The notes beneath the pieces are model-generated. The model did no database searches, was not told where the DNA came from, and saw only the letters and a program-made list of their open reading frames with translations. The position numbers and the translations under genes were made by a program. This document shows, piece by piece, positions 54,483 through 63,268 of a DNA stretch of 64,000 bases. This DNA comes from Ga0077548 sp035440445. Lineage in GTDB: Bacteria; Pseudomonadota; Alphaproteobacteria; Rhizobiales; Xanthobacteraceae. The number at the start of each line of letters is the position of its first letter. Position 1 is the stretch's first letter. The DNA lies in contig DAORMJ010000013.1 in NCBI GenBank assembly GCA_035440445.1, positions 26,231-90,230 of the forward strand, in the 5' to 3' direction.

Positions 54483-55067
54483 TTACTCGTGACCATCAAC
54501 AATGGAAGGCTGCCCCGGCACGATCAGCTCGACCTTGCGGCATTTGCATTTGATGCAGACGAGACGCTGCTCAAGCGCGTCGAGCTTAACCGTCGGTGGA
54601 AATCGATCAACGCCGAGAAGTTGTTCGCGCTTGCAGTCAAGGCAACGTGCCGGGATCATCGTCGAGCCTGTTCGACGGATTGTCTCGACGGTCTCACGCC
54701 TCCGCGCAGAGGTTGGCCTCCAATAAGGCCTGTCGGGATCGACCTCATTGCCCCTTGCGAACGGGAGTTGCGGACGAAATGGATCGCGTCCCGGCGGCAG
54801 GTCCGCTTCCGCCATATCGGAACGAAGATCGCAGAGATACGCCTCGCAGTTCTTGGGCCCGCTCAGGCGATGCTTCTGTCGGTTCTCCGGATTACGCCCG
54901 CAGGTCGGGTAGCAGAGCCGCTCGACAAGGCGTTCGAGGGGAAATCCCGCACCGTACTTTTCAACGAGCGAGGCGAGCCGATACCCGCCACTGCGAGCGC
55001 AACAGTCGCAGCGAAGCCGAACGACGACATAGGGGTATTGGCGTAGCGTCCCGCGCGGGTCTTCCAT
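54483..55067 (-). CDS. Cysteine-rich, probable zinc-binding protein
   Basis: A 194-residue protein with several cysteine pairs: VVRLRCDCCARSGGY, LCYPTCGRNPENR, PARCLDCKREQ and LVCIKCKCRK, as in zinc-ribbon or treble-clef folds. I chose the ATG at 55067 (MEDPRGTLRQYPYVVV); longer in-frame starts at 55106 and TTG 55139 exist. It is divergent from the NACHT-protein gene, 166 bases away, so they could share a control region. I cannot name a function. Confidence 0.7.
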   Translation of the reverse strand: MEDPRGTLRQYPYVVVRLRCDCCARSGGYRLASLVEKYGAGFPLERLVERLCYPTCGRNPENRQKHRLSGPKNCEAYLCDLRSDMAEADLPPGRDPFRPQLPFARGNEVDPDRPYWRPTSARRRETVETIRRTGSTMIPARCLDCKREQLLGVDRFPPTVKLDALEQRLVCIKCKCRKVELIVPGQPSIVDGHE

Positions 55068-55233
55068 TTCGCATCCGGTTTCCCCGCCGGTTATGCCCGC
55101 GAGCATGTGGCCGGCTTTGCAGGTTGGTTTCAAGACCAACTCTGCACTGCGATGTGGAGCGCTGAGACAAAGGCTCGCGTAACCCGCAAGTTCCGCGATA
55201 CTTTATCAACTAAATTCGGAGGATGATCATTTC

Positions 55234-58200
55234 GTGTCCGACTACATCGATCTTGGCCGAAGATTTCGAGGACTAACCCAAAAGGAGCTTGAGGACCCGG
55301 AGAGCCTCATTTCCATGGTCGATCTCGGATTCGGCGACGTGCCCTCGTGGGCAGAGGTTCTCGCCCACCCCCGCGTAATCATCTTGGCTGAGGCCGGATC
55401 GGGTAAAACACGCGAAATGCGAGAGCAAGCAGCGAGGCTAGCCGCTGAGGGTAAGGCCGCTTTCTTTGTCGCGCTGGAGACGCTCGATCGAGAAACTATT
55501 TCCCAAACGTTCGACGCAACGCAGGCGGCGAGATTCGAAAAATGGAAAGAGAACCCCGACGAAACAGCTTGGTTCTTCCTAGACGCCGTTGATGAACTAA
55601 AGCTCACATCGGGGAAATTAGATCGAGCACTCGCGCATCTAGCGCGGGAAATTGGCGAGCACCTTGACCGAGTGCACGTCGTGATTTCCTGCCGACCATC
55701 CGATTGGAGAGCGCAGTCCGACCTTTCAATCGTCAACGATCGGTTACCGGTCCGTCGCACCGACGTTGCGGAAACGGTTGACCCAAAGGAGAATTTTCTC
55801 GCGGCAGTTCGACAAAAGGCAAGTCGACCAAGTGAGCAGAACTATGCCGCCGCGAAACACCCGGACAAGACAGCACCGTGGACCGTCGCTCTTCTCCCTC
55901 TCAGCGATGCGCAGATTCGAAAATTTGCGGAGCGCTCCGATGTAAAGGACATCGCTGCGTTCATTGCCGAGATCGATCGTAAAGATGCAGGAATCTTTGC
56001 GCGCAGACCTCTTGACCTTGTCGAGCTGATAGCCGCTTGGAATGCACAGCACGATCTTGGGACGCGCAGCGAACAACACGAAGCTAACATTCGCACAAAG
56101 CTGCGAGGCGATCCCGAGAGACCCGACGCTGGGGCGCTGTCCGATGCAGATGCGAATGCAGGCGCGAAACGATTGGCGCTAGCGCTTGCACTCTCGCGCT
56201 GCGCAACCTTGAAGGCACCCTCTCAAGAGCTAGGCGCAGCGCACGCAGAGGGCGTCCTCGATCCAAATCCCATACTCGCGGACTGGACGGACGTTCAACG
56301 CAGCGCATTACTCAGACGCGGGCTATTTGACCCTGCGACGTATGGACGTGTGCGATTTCATCATCGATCCGTCCAAGAGTATCTCGCCGCGCAAAGGCTC
56401 CATGAGCTGCGCAAGGCAGGGATGTCGGCAAAGGCCCTCCTTGGTCTTCTCTTTAACGAGAAGTACGGAGAGAAGGTTGTCATTCCTTCCATGCGATCAA
56501 TCGCTGCTTGGCTTGCACTTTGGGACAGCGACGTTCGAAGGGAAGTTATAGAGAGAGAACCCGAGGTTCTGTTGACGCACGGAGATCCAGAGTCTCTGTC
56601 GCTTGATTCCAAGCGCACGCTGCTTCGCGCATTCGCCGCCGCCTACGGCGAAGGAGGTTGGCGGGGAATCAATATTCCTATCGCCGAAGTACGAAGAATC
56701 GCGACGCCGGAGCTGTCCGCGACTATTCGAGAACTTTGGGGCTCCGGCCCCACCGGCGAAGACTTTCGCGAACTGTTGGTCGAGATCATTTGGCAAGGAG
56801 GCATTTCCGAGTGCGCGGACCTCGCATTCGCAGCGGCCAGCGACAAGACTTGGTCCTACGGTTCTCGTACCACTGCCATCCGAGCCTTGGTCGCGACAAA
56901 AGCGGACGAATATGTACGGCAAATCAACACTGCCATTGAGCAAGGTGAGCCTAGCTGGCCGGACTACATTGCGCATCAAGCAGTCGAATATCTGTTTCCA
57001 ACGCACATGAGCGTCGAACAGCTCATGAACGTCGTGTCGCGGGCGAAAATTGATAAGCGAGTCGTTGGAGGCTTAGATTGGAGCGTACGCAGGATCGCGG
57101 AGACAATTGATCCGGCAACCGTGAGCGCTACTCAACTGCGCGATGAAATCGCGGAATTGATTTGGAACCGTCGCGATTCCAATCAGTCGTTTTACGAAAC
57201 CAAAAGCGCCTTCTCTCGCCTCGCTCCAGCGCTTGCGATCCTATGCGGTCGCCAACTCAACGCAAATGTCGCAAGGGATGACAAGCTCCTTCGAGCGACA
57301 GCGATATCCGCTCGATTCTCTGCGAACGACTACGAAGACAAAGAGTCCTTAGAAAGACTGTCTCCATACTTCGCGGTCGGCTCGGACGCCCGCGAGCGGA
57401 TGTTTTGGACCGAGATTGAACTAATGGATCAACTCGCTCCTGAGCCTGACCCATGGAAGCGCATGTTTCACGGATTGCACCACTCGGTACTTCGCCAACT
57501 ACACCACGACGACAGCGCTTGGCTGGAACAAGGGGTGAGTACTGGCGGCAACCAACGAAAGGCGGTCGCACTTCACGCGCTGCTCGATTTCGCTACGCAA
57601 GCTCCCGATCGTGAGGAGCGATGGGCACGCCTGCGCGAACTCTGTAAGGGCGATAACGAGCTCGAGGCGATACTTGCTGAACGCACTAACCCTCGGCCGC
57701 CAAATCCCGAACTCGAGGCGCGCATACACGAACACGCACAGGTCCGGAAAGCGCAAGCAACGAAGGAGGAAGAACGCGTAAAAGGGTGGGACGAGTGGCG
57801 CGACAATATTATGCGCGAACCGGACAAACATTTTGGACCCGATTCATCGTACTCAACAATTCAGAATATGTACCGCTGGCTTCGACTCCGCGGCGACCAT
57901 CCATCCCGTTTCAATTTATGGGATCGAGAGGCGATCGCGGGATCATTCGACGAAGCTACCGCGAAGCGAATGGAGCAGGCGCTCTCCAAATTTTGGAGGA
58001 GCCAAAAACCGATCATTGCCGTCCACAGAACCGAGGAAGAGAGCAATTCCACTCCATACTCGTGGGCCTACGCCATTTGTGGCGTAGCAGCAGAAAGCAG
58101 CAAACCGGGTTGGGCCGCCGCCCTGAACGTGGACGAAGCTAGGACCGCAGTAAGGCTCGCAACTGTTGAACTAAACGGCTTCGCTCCCTTTCTGCCCGAG

Positions 58201-59577
58201 CTGGCGCGAACACATCCAGCGATCGTAGAGCGCGAACTTGGCGATGCCGTCGCAGCGGAATTTTCGAATGCCAGCGCTGACGGACATCTTTCGATAGTAA
58301 GCAACTTGGCGTACGGCGACGCGACCGTGCGAGCGTTGTTACGCCGTCGCGTAGCGAGTGTTTTGACTGAATCGAGCAAGATCAGGTTAGAGCCTGCCTC
58401 TACGGGCAAGTGGGCGCACAACTCCTCGCTACTACTTCGAATTCTTGAAGACGAAGATGACCCGCAGACTAGGAAGCGGCTGGCTGATCTTTGCGAAGCA
58501 AGATTCGTAGAGGACCCCAATGGAAAATCGTCGCTCGTTTGGATGCAAGGCCTTTTCTCGTTCGACGTAGATCGCGGCGTTCGCGTCCTGTCCGAATACC
58601 TCACCGATTCCGCTCGAAAAGGCGCGAACCACGAACATTCGATGCACTTAATAGGCGGGTTGTTCGGTGACAGAAATCCAACGACTTTGACGATGGGAGA
58701 CCCTGCGCTTCGAAGTCGGGCCCTTGGCCGACTACTGCGCCTTGCCTACGCTTTGATCCGACCGAACGAGGATCAGGATCACGGTGGTAGAGTCTTCTCG
58801 CCTAATGATCGCGATCACGCGGAACAGGGCCGCAGCTACCTCCTGAACGCACTGATAAACACTCCGGGCGCTGAGGCGCGATTGCAGCTTCTAGAGTTGG
58901 CCAAGGACCCGAATTTCTCACACTTCCCGGATCGACTTCGTAGGCTCGCAAAGCAACGCGCCGCTGAAGATTCCGAATTTCCGCCATATCCAGTTGAAGA
59001 AATCGCGCGGCTGGACGCCAACTACGAGCTTCCACCTGTAGATCGCGACGGTCTGTTCAGAACGATGATGGATCGACTTGACGATTTAGCGCACGAAATC
59101 TCCCACCACGACTTCACCGATCGGGGAACCTTGCTGACTATTCGGGACGAACCTGCAATGCAGCGGACTCTTGCCCTTCGCCTCGATTACTCGCGAAGGA
59201 ACGCATTCCAGTTGACGCGCGAAGAAGAGGTCGCCGATGGAAAGCTAACCGACATCCGCCTGCTCGCGTCCAATGGAGATCAGCGGGCGGTTATCGAAAT
59301 CAAGTTGGGGCAGAAGGCGTACTCAGTACGAGATTATGAGAGCACCTTGCGCGATCAAATTGTAGGAAAGTACCTACGACATGAAAATTGCAAGGCGGGC
59401 TGTTTACTCATCACGTTCAACGGCGAGCGCAGCCATTGGGAGCATCCCGAAACGAAAGCACGACTGTCGTTCGCGGAACTCGTCGATTACTTGAATGTAA
59501 AAGCTCAAGAGATCGAGCGCGAAAACCAATATCGCATTCGCCTTGCAGTTGTCGGCCTCGATCTAACGGGAAAATAG
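55234..59577 (+). CDS. Large NACHT-like NTPase with C-terminal PD-(D/E)xK nuclease-like domain, putative defence protein
   Basis: A 1447-residue protein. The N-terminal NTPase has Walker A AEAGSGKT at residues 52-59, Walker B FFLDAVDE at 114-121, a sensor-like ISCRPSDW at 151-158, and the winged-helix motif RFHHRSVQEYLAA near 375-387, the signature of NACHT-type STAND ATPases. A long helical middle (about 400-1280) has no clear motif and could be the sensor. The last 150 residues look like a PD-(D/E)xK nuclease: EEEV, GKLTDIRLL (Asp near 1338), AVIEIKLG (ExK near 1355) and RDQIVGKY (QxxxY). It starts at GTG 55234 with GGAGG at 55218-55222. Known antiviral STANDs usually carry the effector at the N-terminus; here it is at the C-terminus. 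Function inferred. Confidence 0.85.
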   Translation: MSDYIDLGRRFRGLTQKELEDPESLISMVDLGFGDVPSWAEVLAHPRVIILAEAGSGKTREMREQAARLAAEGKAAFFVALETLDRETISQTFDATQAARFEKWKENPDETAWFFLDAVDELKLTSGKLDRALAHLAREIGEHLDRVHVVISCRPSDWRAQSDLSIVNDRLPVRRTDVAETVDPKENFLAAVRQKASRPSEQNYAAAKHPDKTAPWTVALLPLSDAQIRKFAERSDVKDIAAFIAEIDRKDAGIFARRPLDLVELIAAWNAQHDLGTRSEQHEANIRTKLRGDPERPDAGALSDADANAGAKRLALALALSRCATLKAPSQELGAAHAEGVLDPNPILADWTDVQRSALLRRGLFDPATYGRVRFHHRSVQEYLAAQRLHELRKAGMSAKALLGLLFNEKYGEKVVIPSMRSIAAWLALWDSDVRREVIEREPEVLLTHGDPESLSLDSKRTLLRAFAAAYGEGGWRGINIPIAEVRRIATPELSATIRELWGSGPTGEDFRELLVEIIWQGGISECADLAFAAASDKTWSYGSRTTAIRALVATKADEYVRQINTAIEQGEPSWPDYIAHQAVEYLFPTHMSVEQLMNVVSRAKIDKRVVGGLDWSVRRIAETIDPATVSATQLRDEIAELIWNRRDSNQSFYETKSAFSRLAPALAILCGRQLNANVARDDKLLRATAISARFSANDYEDKESLERLSPYFAVGSDARERMFWTEIELMDQLAPEPDPWKRMFHGLHHSVLRQLHHDDSAWLEQGVSTGGNQRKAVALHALLDFATQAPDREERWARLRELCKGDNELEAILAERTNPRPPNPELEARIHEHAQVRKAQATKEEERVKGWDEWRDNIMREPDKHFGPDSSYSTIQNMYRWLRLRGDHPSRFNLWDREAIAGSFDEATAKRMEQALSKFWRSQKPIIAVHRTEEESNSTPYSWAYAICGVAAESSKPGWAAALNVDEARTAVRLATVELNGFAPFLPELARTHPAIVERELGDAVAAEFSNASADGHLSIVSNLAYGDATVRALLRRRVASVLTESSKIRLEPASTGKWAHNSSLLLRILEDEDDPQTRKRLADLCEARFVEDPNGKSSLVWMQGLFSFDVDRGVRVLSEYLTDSARKGANHEHSMHLIGGLFGDRNPTTLTMGDPALRSRALGRLLRLAYALIRPNEDQDHGGRVFSPNDRDHAEQGRSYLLNALINTPGAEARLQLLELAKDPNFSHFPDRLRRLAKQRAAEDSEFPPYPVEEIARLDANYELPPVDRDGLFRTMMDRLDDLAHEISHHDFTDRGTLLTIRDEPAMQRTLALRLDYSRRNAFQLTREEEVADGKLTDIRLLASNGDQRAVIEIKLGQKAYSVRDYESTLRDQIVGKYLRHENCKAGCLLITFNGERSHWEHPETKARLSFAELVDYLNVKAQEIERENQYRIRLAVVGLDLTGK

Positions 59578-59710
59578 CAAGGGTGCGCGTAAACAGTCCC
59601 TAGAGCGACCCGCCCGTCTTCTTGTTATCGTCGACTTCGATCGGAGACGGTTTCTGAGCTCTGCCAGTTCTGCGAGAGGGGTCGACCAACGGAGCCAGAA
59701 AACGCGCATC

Positions 59711-59728
59711 TTGGAGAAATCTTGGAGA
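59711..59728 (+). repeat. Arm-type repeat at the right end of element 2
   Basis: TTGGAGAAATCTTGGAGA, identical to 50261-50278 at the other end of the element, 45 bases before the att/tRNA sequence. Probable integrase-arm binding site. Confidence 0.65.
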
Positions 59729-59773
59729 AATCCGCGCGACCCTAACTGGCTTCTCTTGGAAACCATTGCTAAC

Positions 59774-59819
59774 ATTGGCGCTCCCTACGGGAATCGAACC
59801 CGTGTTTCAGCCTTGAGAG
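59774..59819 (-). repeat. att copy 3: attachment site inside the intact tRNA-Glu
   Basis: 46 bases identical to 50107-50152, covering the tRNA 3' end up to the anticodon loop. It is the right boundary of element 2. Confidence 0.93.
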
Positions 59820-59850
59820 GGCCGCGTCCTAACCGCTAGACGAAGGGAGC
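59776..59850 (-). tRNA. tRNA-Glu (anticodon CTC)
   Basis: A full cloverleaf on the minus strand: acceptor GCTCCCT/AGGGAGC, D arm GTCTAGCGGTTAGGAC, anticodon loop CTCTCAA (anticodon CTC, Glu), T arm with GTTCGATTC, discriminator G and encoded CCA (59776-59778). The 3' 46 bases double as the island attachment site, so the insertion restored a complete gene. Confidence 0.97.
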
Positions 59851-59899
59851 CAATACGAAGTGCTTCTAGCAGCGCCCGCGCCCCCCGATCAAGCAGCCG

Positions 59900-60739
59900 C
59901 TAAAACCGCATCAAAACGATCCCCGCGAGGATCAACGCTGCCGCCAGCCAGCGCTGCATGCCGGCTTTCTCCCCGAGCCAGAACACCGCGATCAGCATGG
60001 CAAAAAGCACGCTGGTCTCCCGGAGTGCTGCGACCAGCGCGACCGGTGCGAGCGTGAAGGCCCAGATCGCGATCCAGTAGGAGCCGAGCGACAACGCGCC
60101 TGCCACCACGCCGCCGGCGAGATTGCCGCGCACCGCCGCCACGAGCCCGCATCCGCGCACCAACAGCGCATAGATCGTCATCAGAATGCCGTCGCCGGCG
60201 AACATCCAGAGCGTGAAGCCCGACGCCGTGCCGGAGCGCTGCGCGCCGACGGCATCCACCAGTGTGTAGCTCGCGGTGAGCACGGCGGTGGCGAGCGCAA
60301 AAAGCAGCGCCTTGCGCGGCATCGCTGCGCTGCTGCCGAGGCGCGACGACATCAACATGACGCCAAGCCCGATCGCGCAGACCGCAGCAAACTTCATCGG
60401 CGTCAGGGCTTCGGCGAGAACATAGATGCCGGCGAGAGCGACGATCAGCGGCGCGCTGCCGCGCGCGAGTGGATAGACCTGGCTCATGTCGCCATGTTCA
60501 TAGGCGCGGATCAGGAAAATCTTGTAGCCCGCATGCAGGAGCGCCGAGACCGCGATCCATGGCCAGCTCGATACGGAAGGCATCGCGAAGAACGGCAAGA
60601 GCGCGAGCGCGAGCAGGCCCTGTATAAGGGCGAGAAGAAAGATCGAAGCGGTCCGGTCGGGCCCGGTCTTGACCAGCGCATTCCATCCCGCATGCATCGC
60701 GGCACCCGCGAGCACGGCAAGGAATACGGCAAAGTCCAT
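59900..60739 (-). CDS. EamA-family (DMT superfamily) transporter
   Basis: A 279-residue inner-membrane protein with about ten hydrophobic segments and the two EamA repeats: HAGYKIFLIRAYEHGDMSQV near residues 67-86, and IAIWAFTLAPVALVAALRET near 222-241. The family exports metabolites such as amino acids or nucleosides; substrate unknown. The first core gene right of the tRNA islands. Confidence 0.92.
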   Translation of the reverse strand: MDFAVFLAVLAGAAMHAGWNALVKTGPDRTASIFLLALIQGLLALALLPFFAMPSVSSWPWIAVSALLHAGYKIFLIRAYEHGDMSQVYPLARGSAPLIVALAGIYVLAEALTPMKFAAVCAIGLGVMLMSSRLGSSAAMPRKALLFALATAVLTASYTLVDAVGAQRSGTASGFTLWMFAGDGILMTIYALLVRGCGLVAAVRGNLAGGVVAGALSLGSYWIAIWAFTLAPVALVAALRETSVLFAMLIAVFWLGEKAGMQRWLAAALILAGIVLMRF

Positions 60740-60744
60740 GGTTG

Positions 60745-61107
60745 CTATTGCGGCTCCAGCCGAAGCGTGCCGCGCAACTGCAGGGTCAGGAGATCGAACA
60801 CGCGCATTTCGGTGATGCCATCGCGCTCCAAGGTCACCACGATGCGCCCATCGCTCACCGCCGTCGAAATGATCTTCGAGCCCTTCGGCAGCGCATTCGT
60901 GATGGCGGGAACGGGTGCTGCTTTCGGCACCGGCGCGGGATTGGAAAGGCGGTAAACGATCACGCCGATGATCGCGAGCACGCCGACCACCATGAGGGCG
61001 GTCGAAAAGATCGCCATGCGTTTGAGCTTGCGGACGATCTCTTCCTGCTGCGGATCGAGCGGGACTTCGCTATCTTCCAACTTTGGATTCTTGTTCTTGG
61101 CAGCCAT
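60745..61107 (-). CDS. Small single-pass membrane protein (DUF6476-like)
   Basis: A 120-residue protein: charged N-terminus, one transmembrane helix near residues 32-52 (AIFSTALMVVGVLAIIGVIV), then a short extracytoplasmic beta-rich part (SDGRIVVTLERDGITEMRVF). It resembles the uncharacterised membrane proteins encoded next to rluD in alphaproteobacteria. Its ATG shares the palindrome CATG with the divergent rluD start, so the two genes overlap by two bases. Confidence 0.82.
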   Translation of the reverse strand: MAAKNKNPKLEDSEVPLDPQQEEIVRKLKRMAIFSTALMVVGVLAIIGVIVYRLSNPAPVPKAAPVPAITNALPKGSKIISTAVSDGRIVVTLERDGITEMRVFDLLTLQLRGTLRLEPQ

Positions 61108-62107
61108 GACACCAGACAGCGGTCAGCGTTTCGAAATTTCCGCAGACGCGGAGGATAAGGGTGCGCGTCTCGACCGCTTCCTTGCGGACAAAATCAAGGA
61201 ATTGAGCCGCACGCGGCTGAAAAGCCTGATCCTCAAGGGTGAAGTCGAAGTAAGCGGCGCGACAGTAAGAGACCCCGAATACAGGGTCAACGCAGGCGAC
61301 GCGATCTTAGTGCGGCTTCCCGAGGCCGAGCCCGCGAAGCCTGCCGCGGAGAAAATCCCGCTCGATATCGTTTTCGAGGACAAGGACGTCATCGTGCTCG
61401 ACAAGCCTGCGGGCCTCGTGGTGCATCCAGCTGCCGGCAATCGCACCGGCACGCTCGTCAATGCGCTGATCGCGCATTGCGGCGAGACACTTTCCGGCAT
61501 CGGCGGCGAGAAACGGCCCGGTATCGTGCATCGCCTGGACAAGGATACGAGCGGCCTCTTGGTGGTCGCGAAGAACGATCAGGCGCATCGCTCGCTCTCC
61601 GCGCAGTTTGCCGATCACGGCCGCACCGGCGATCTGTCGCGCGGCTATCTCGCCTTCGTCTGGGGGGCGCCGAAACCCGAACGCGGCACCATCGACGCGC
61701 CGATCGCGCGCGATCCGCGCTCGCGCGTGAAGATGGCCGTGCGCAAGGACGGCAAGGAAGCGATCACGCATTATGAAGTGCTGCGCGCCTTCGAAGGCAC
61801 CGATGGCAAGACGGTCGCCAGTCTCATCGAGTGCGAACTGGAAACCGGCCGCACGCATCAGATCCGTGTGCATCTGGCGCGCGCGGGACATCCGCTGCTC
61901 GGCGATGCGGTCTATGGCACCGGGTTCCAGTCCAAGGCGGTGCTTCTGCCGCAAAAGGCGCAAGCTGCGCTGAAAGCGCTGAACCGCCAGGCGCTGCACG
62001 CGTTTCGCCTGGCCTTTTCACATCCACGCACAGGCAAATTGCTGTCGTTTGAAAGCAAATTGCCGAAAGAGCTGGTCGCGCTAGAAAAATCTTTCAAGAA
62101 AGCTTGA
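61106..62107 (+). CDS. rluD: 23S rRNA pseudouridine synthase, RluD type
   Basis: A 333-residue RluA-family pseudouridine synthase, expected to modify positions 1911, 1915 and 1917 of 23S rRNA as RluD does. An N-terminal S4 domain (ARLDRFLADKIKELSRTRLK) precedes the catalytic core with the aspartate in IVHRLDKDTSGLLVVAK and later ELETGRTHQIRVHLA. I chose the ATG at 61106. Another RluA-family specificity (RluC) cannot be excluded, but the HRLDKDTSGL motif and length fit RluD. Confidence 0.92.
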   Translation: MTPDSGQRFEISADAEDKGARLDRFLADKIKELSRTRLKSLILKGEVEVSGATVRDPEYRVNAGDAILVRLPEAEPAKPAAEKIPLDIVFEDKDVIVLDKPAGLVVHPAAGNRTGTLVNALIAHCGETLSGIGGEKRPGIVHRLDKDTSGLLVVAKNDQAHRSLSAQFADHGRTGDLSRGYLAFVWGAPKPERGTIDAPIARDPRSRVKMAVRKDGKEAITHYEVLRAFEGTDGKTVASLIECELETGRTHQIRVHLARAGHPLLGDAVYGTGFQSKAVLLPQKAQAALKALNRQALHAFRLAFSHPRTGKLLSFESKLPKELVALEKSFKKA

Positions 62108-62273
62108 TTTCCGGAGAGCCGGTCTAACCGCCACGTTGATCCGGGTTAAAAATATTTCATTTGCGGCACCTTAAAGCTGCCGGAAGCGTTCTTATATTTG
62201 CGAGTTACCGCTGGCCGATCCCGGCAGCGGTGGAACGGCCCGCTCAATGGGGGCCGACAAGAAAGGGACTTCA

Positions 62274-63179
62274 ATGGCCCGTACGACGACCGGCAATCTC
62301 CCCGCGATCACCGAAGGCGGCCTCTCGCATTACCTTGCGGAGATCCGCAAGTTTCCGATGCTCGAGCCGCAGGAAGAATATATGCTCGCCAAGCGCTGGC
62401 GCGAACACGACGATCGCGACGCCGCGCATAAGCTCGTCACCTCTCATCTGCGTCTCGTCGCGAAGATCGCGATGGGCTACCGCGGCTATGGCCTGCCGAT
62501 TGGTGAAGTCATCTCCGAAGGTAATGTCGGTCTCATGCAGGCCGTGAAGCGCTTCGAACCGGAGAAAGGCTTCCGTCTGGCCACCTACGCCATGTGGTGG
62601 ATTCGCGCTTCGATTCAAGAGTACATCCTGCGCTCGTGGTCGCTCGTGAAGATGGGCACCACTGCCGCGCAGAAGCGGCTGTTCTTCAATCTCCGCAAGA
62701 CCAAGAGCCAGATTTCCGCGCTCGAGGAAGGCGAGTTGAAGCCCGAGCACGTGAAGCAGATCGCGACCAAGCTCGGCGTCACCGAAGCTGAGGTCATTTC
62801 CATGAACCGCCGTCTCGGCGGCGACACCTCGCTGAACGCGCCGATCCGCACCGACTCCGAGTCGGGCGAATGGCAGGACTGGCTGGTCGATGAAAGCGAC
62901 AGCCAGGAGCACATGCTCGCCGAGCAGGAAGAAAAGTCGAACCGCCATGTCGCGTTGCAGGGCGCACTCGACGTGCTGAACGATCGCGAACGCCGGATCT
63001 TCGAGGCGCGCAGACTCGCCGACAATCCGGTCACGCTCGAAGAACTTGCCTCGGAGTTCGGCGTCTCCCGCGAGCGCGTGCGCCAGATCGAAGTGCGCGC
63101 CTTCGAGAAGGTGCAGAAGGCGGTCGTCGAGGGCATGCGCAAGATCGAGGCGCCGGCCGCGGCACTGCCTGCGATGTGA
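62274..63179 (+). CDS. rpoH: RNA polymerase sigma-32 factor RpoH
   Basis: A 301-residue heat-shock sigma factor. Region 2 includes LRLVAKIAMGYRGYGLPIGE and KRFEPEKGFRLATYAMWWIR. The RpoH box is RLFFNLRKTKSQI near residues 134-146. Region 4 is LEELASEFGVSRERVRQIEV. I chose the ATG at 62274 with GAAAGGGA upstream; an in-frame ATG at 62247 is less likely. It is a single gene with a terminator at 63199-63229. Hyphomicrobiales often have more than one rpoH, so the paralogue cannot be assigned. Confidence 0.97.
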   Translation: MARTTTGNLPAITEGGLSHYLAEIRKFPMLEPQEEYMLAKRWREHDDRDAAHKLVTSHLRLVAKIAMGYRGYGLPIGEVISEGNVGLMQAVKRFEPEKGFRLATYAMWWIRASIQEYILRSWSLVKMGTTAAQKRLFFNLRKTKSQISALEEGELKPEHVKQIATKLGVTEAEVISMNRRLGGDTSLNAPIRTDSESGEWQDWLVDESDSQEHMLAEQEEKSNRHVALQGALDVLNDRERRIFEARRLADNPVTLEELASEFGVSRERVRQIEVRAFEKVQKAVVEGMRKIEAPAAALPAM

Positions 63180-63198
63180 CGCTGCAACATCCGTTAAC

Positions 63199-63229
63199 AA
63201 AAAGGCCGGACTAAAATCCGGCCTTTTTT
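63199..63229 (+). terminator. Rho-independent terminator after rpoH
   Basis: AAAAGGCCGGA-CTAAAA-TCCGGCC followed by six T. Confidence 0.92.
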
Positions 63230-63235
63230 ATTGAT

Positions 63236-63261
63236 GTCGTCCTCGCGCAAGCGCGGATGAC
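63236..63261. repeat. Family B repeat fragment
   Basis: GTCGTCCTCGCGCAAGCGCG then GATGAC, a degenerate outer arm of the family B palindrome, between the rpoH terminator and the last gene. Confidence 0.6.
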
Positions 63262-63268
63262 ACAACAA

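Larger units (their letters stand above)
50107..59819. mobile_element. Integrative element 2 (about 9.7 kb genomic island) in tRNA-Glu(CTC)
   Basis: It is flanked by perfect 46-base direct repeats, the right copy being part of the intact tRNA-Glu gene. A tyrosine integrase lies next to the left repeat, an AlpA-like excisionase follows, and arm-type repeats lie near both ends. Base composition differs from the core: 57001-57060 has 32 G+C of 60, while core bases 8401-8460 have 39 of 60. Cargo: a winged-helix protein, SRAP protein, small-gene operon, cysteine-rich protein and a NACHT/PD-(D/E)xK protein. No capsid, tail or conjugation genes are seen, so it is a satellite-like or mobilisable island. 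Confidence 0.93.

Noticed and set aside
54489..55046. 185-codon plus-strand frame opposite the cysteine-rich gene
   Set aside because: The minus strand shows paired cysteine motifs and better codon pattern; the plus frame shows no domain.
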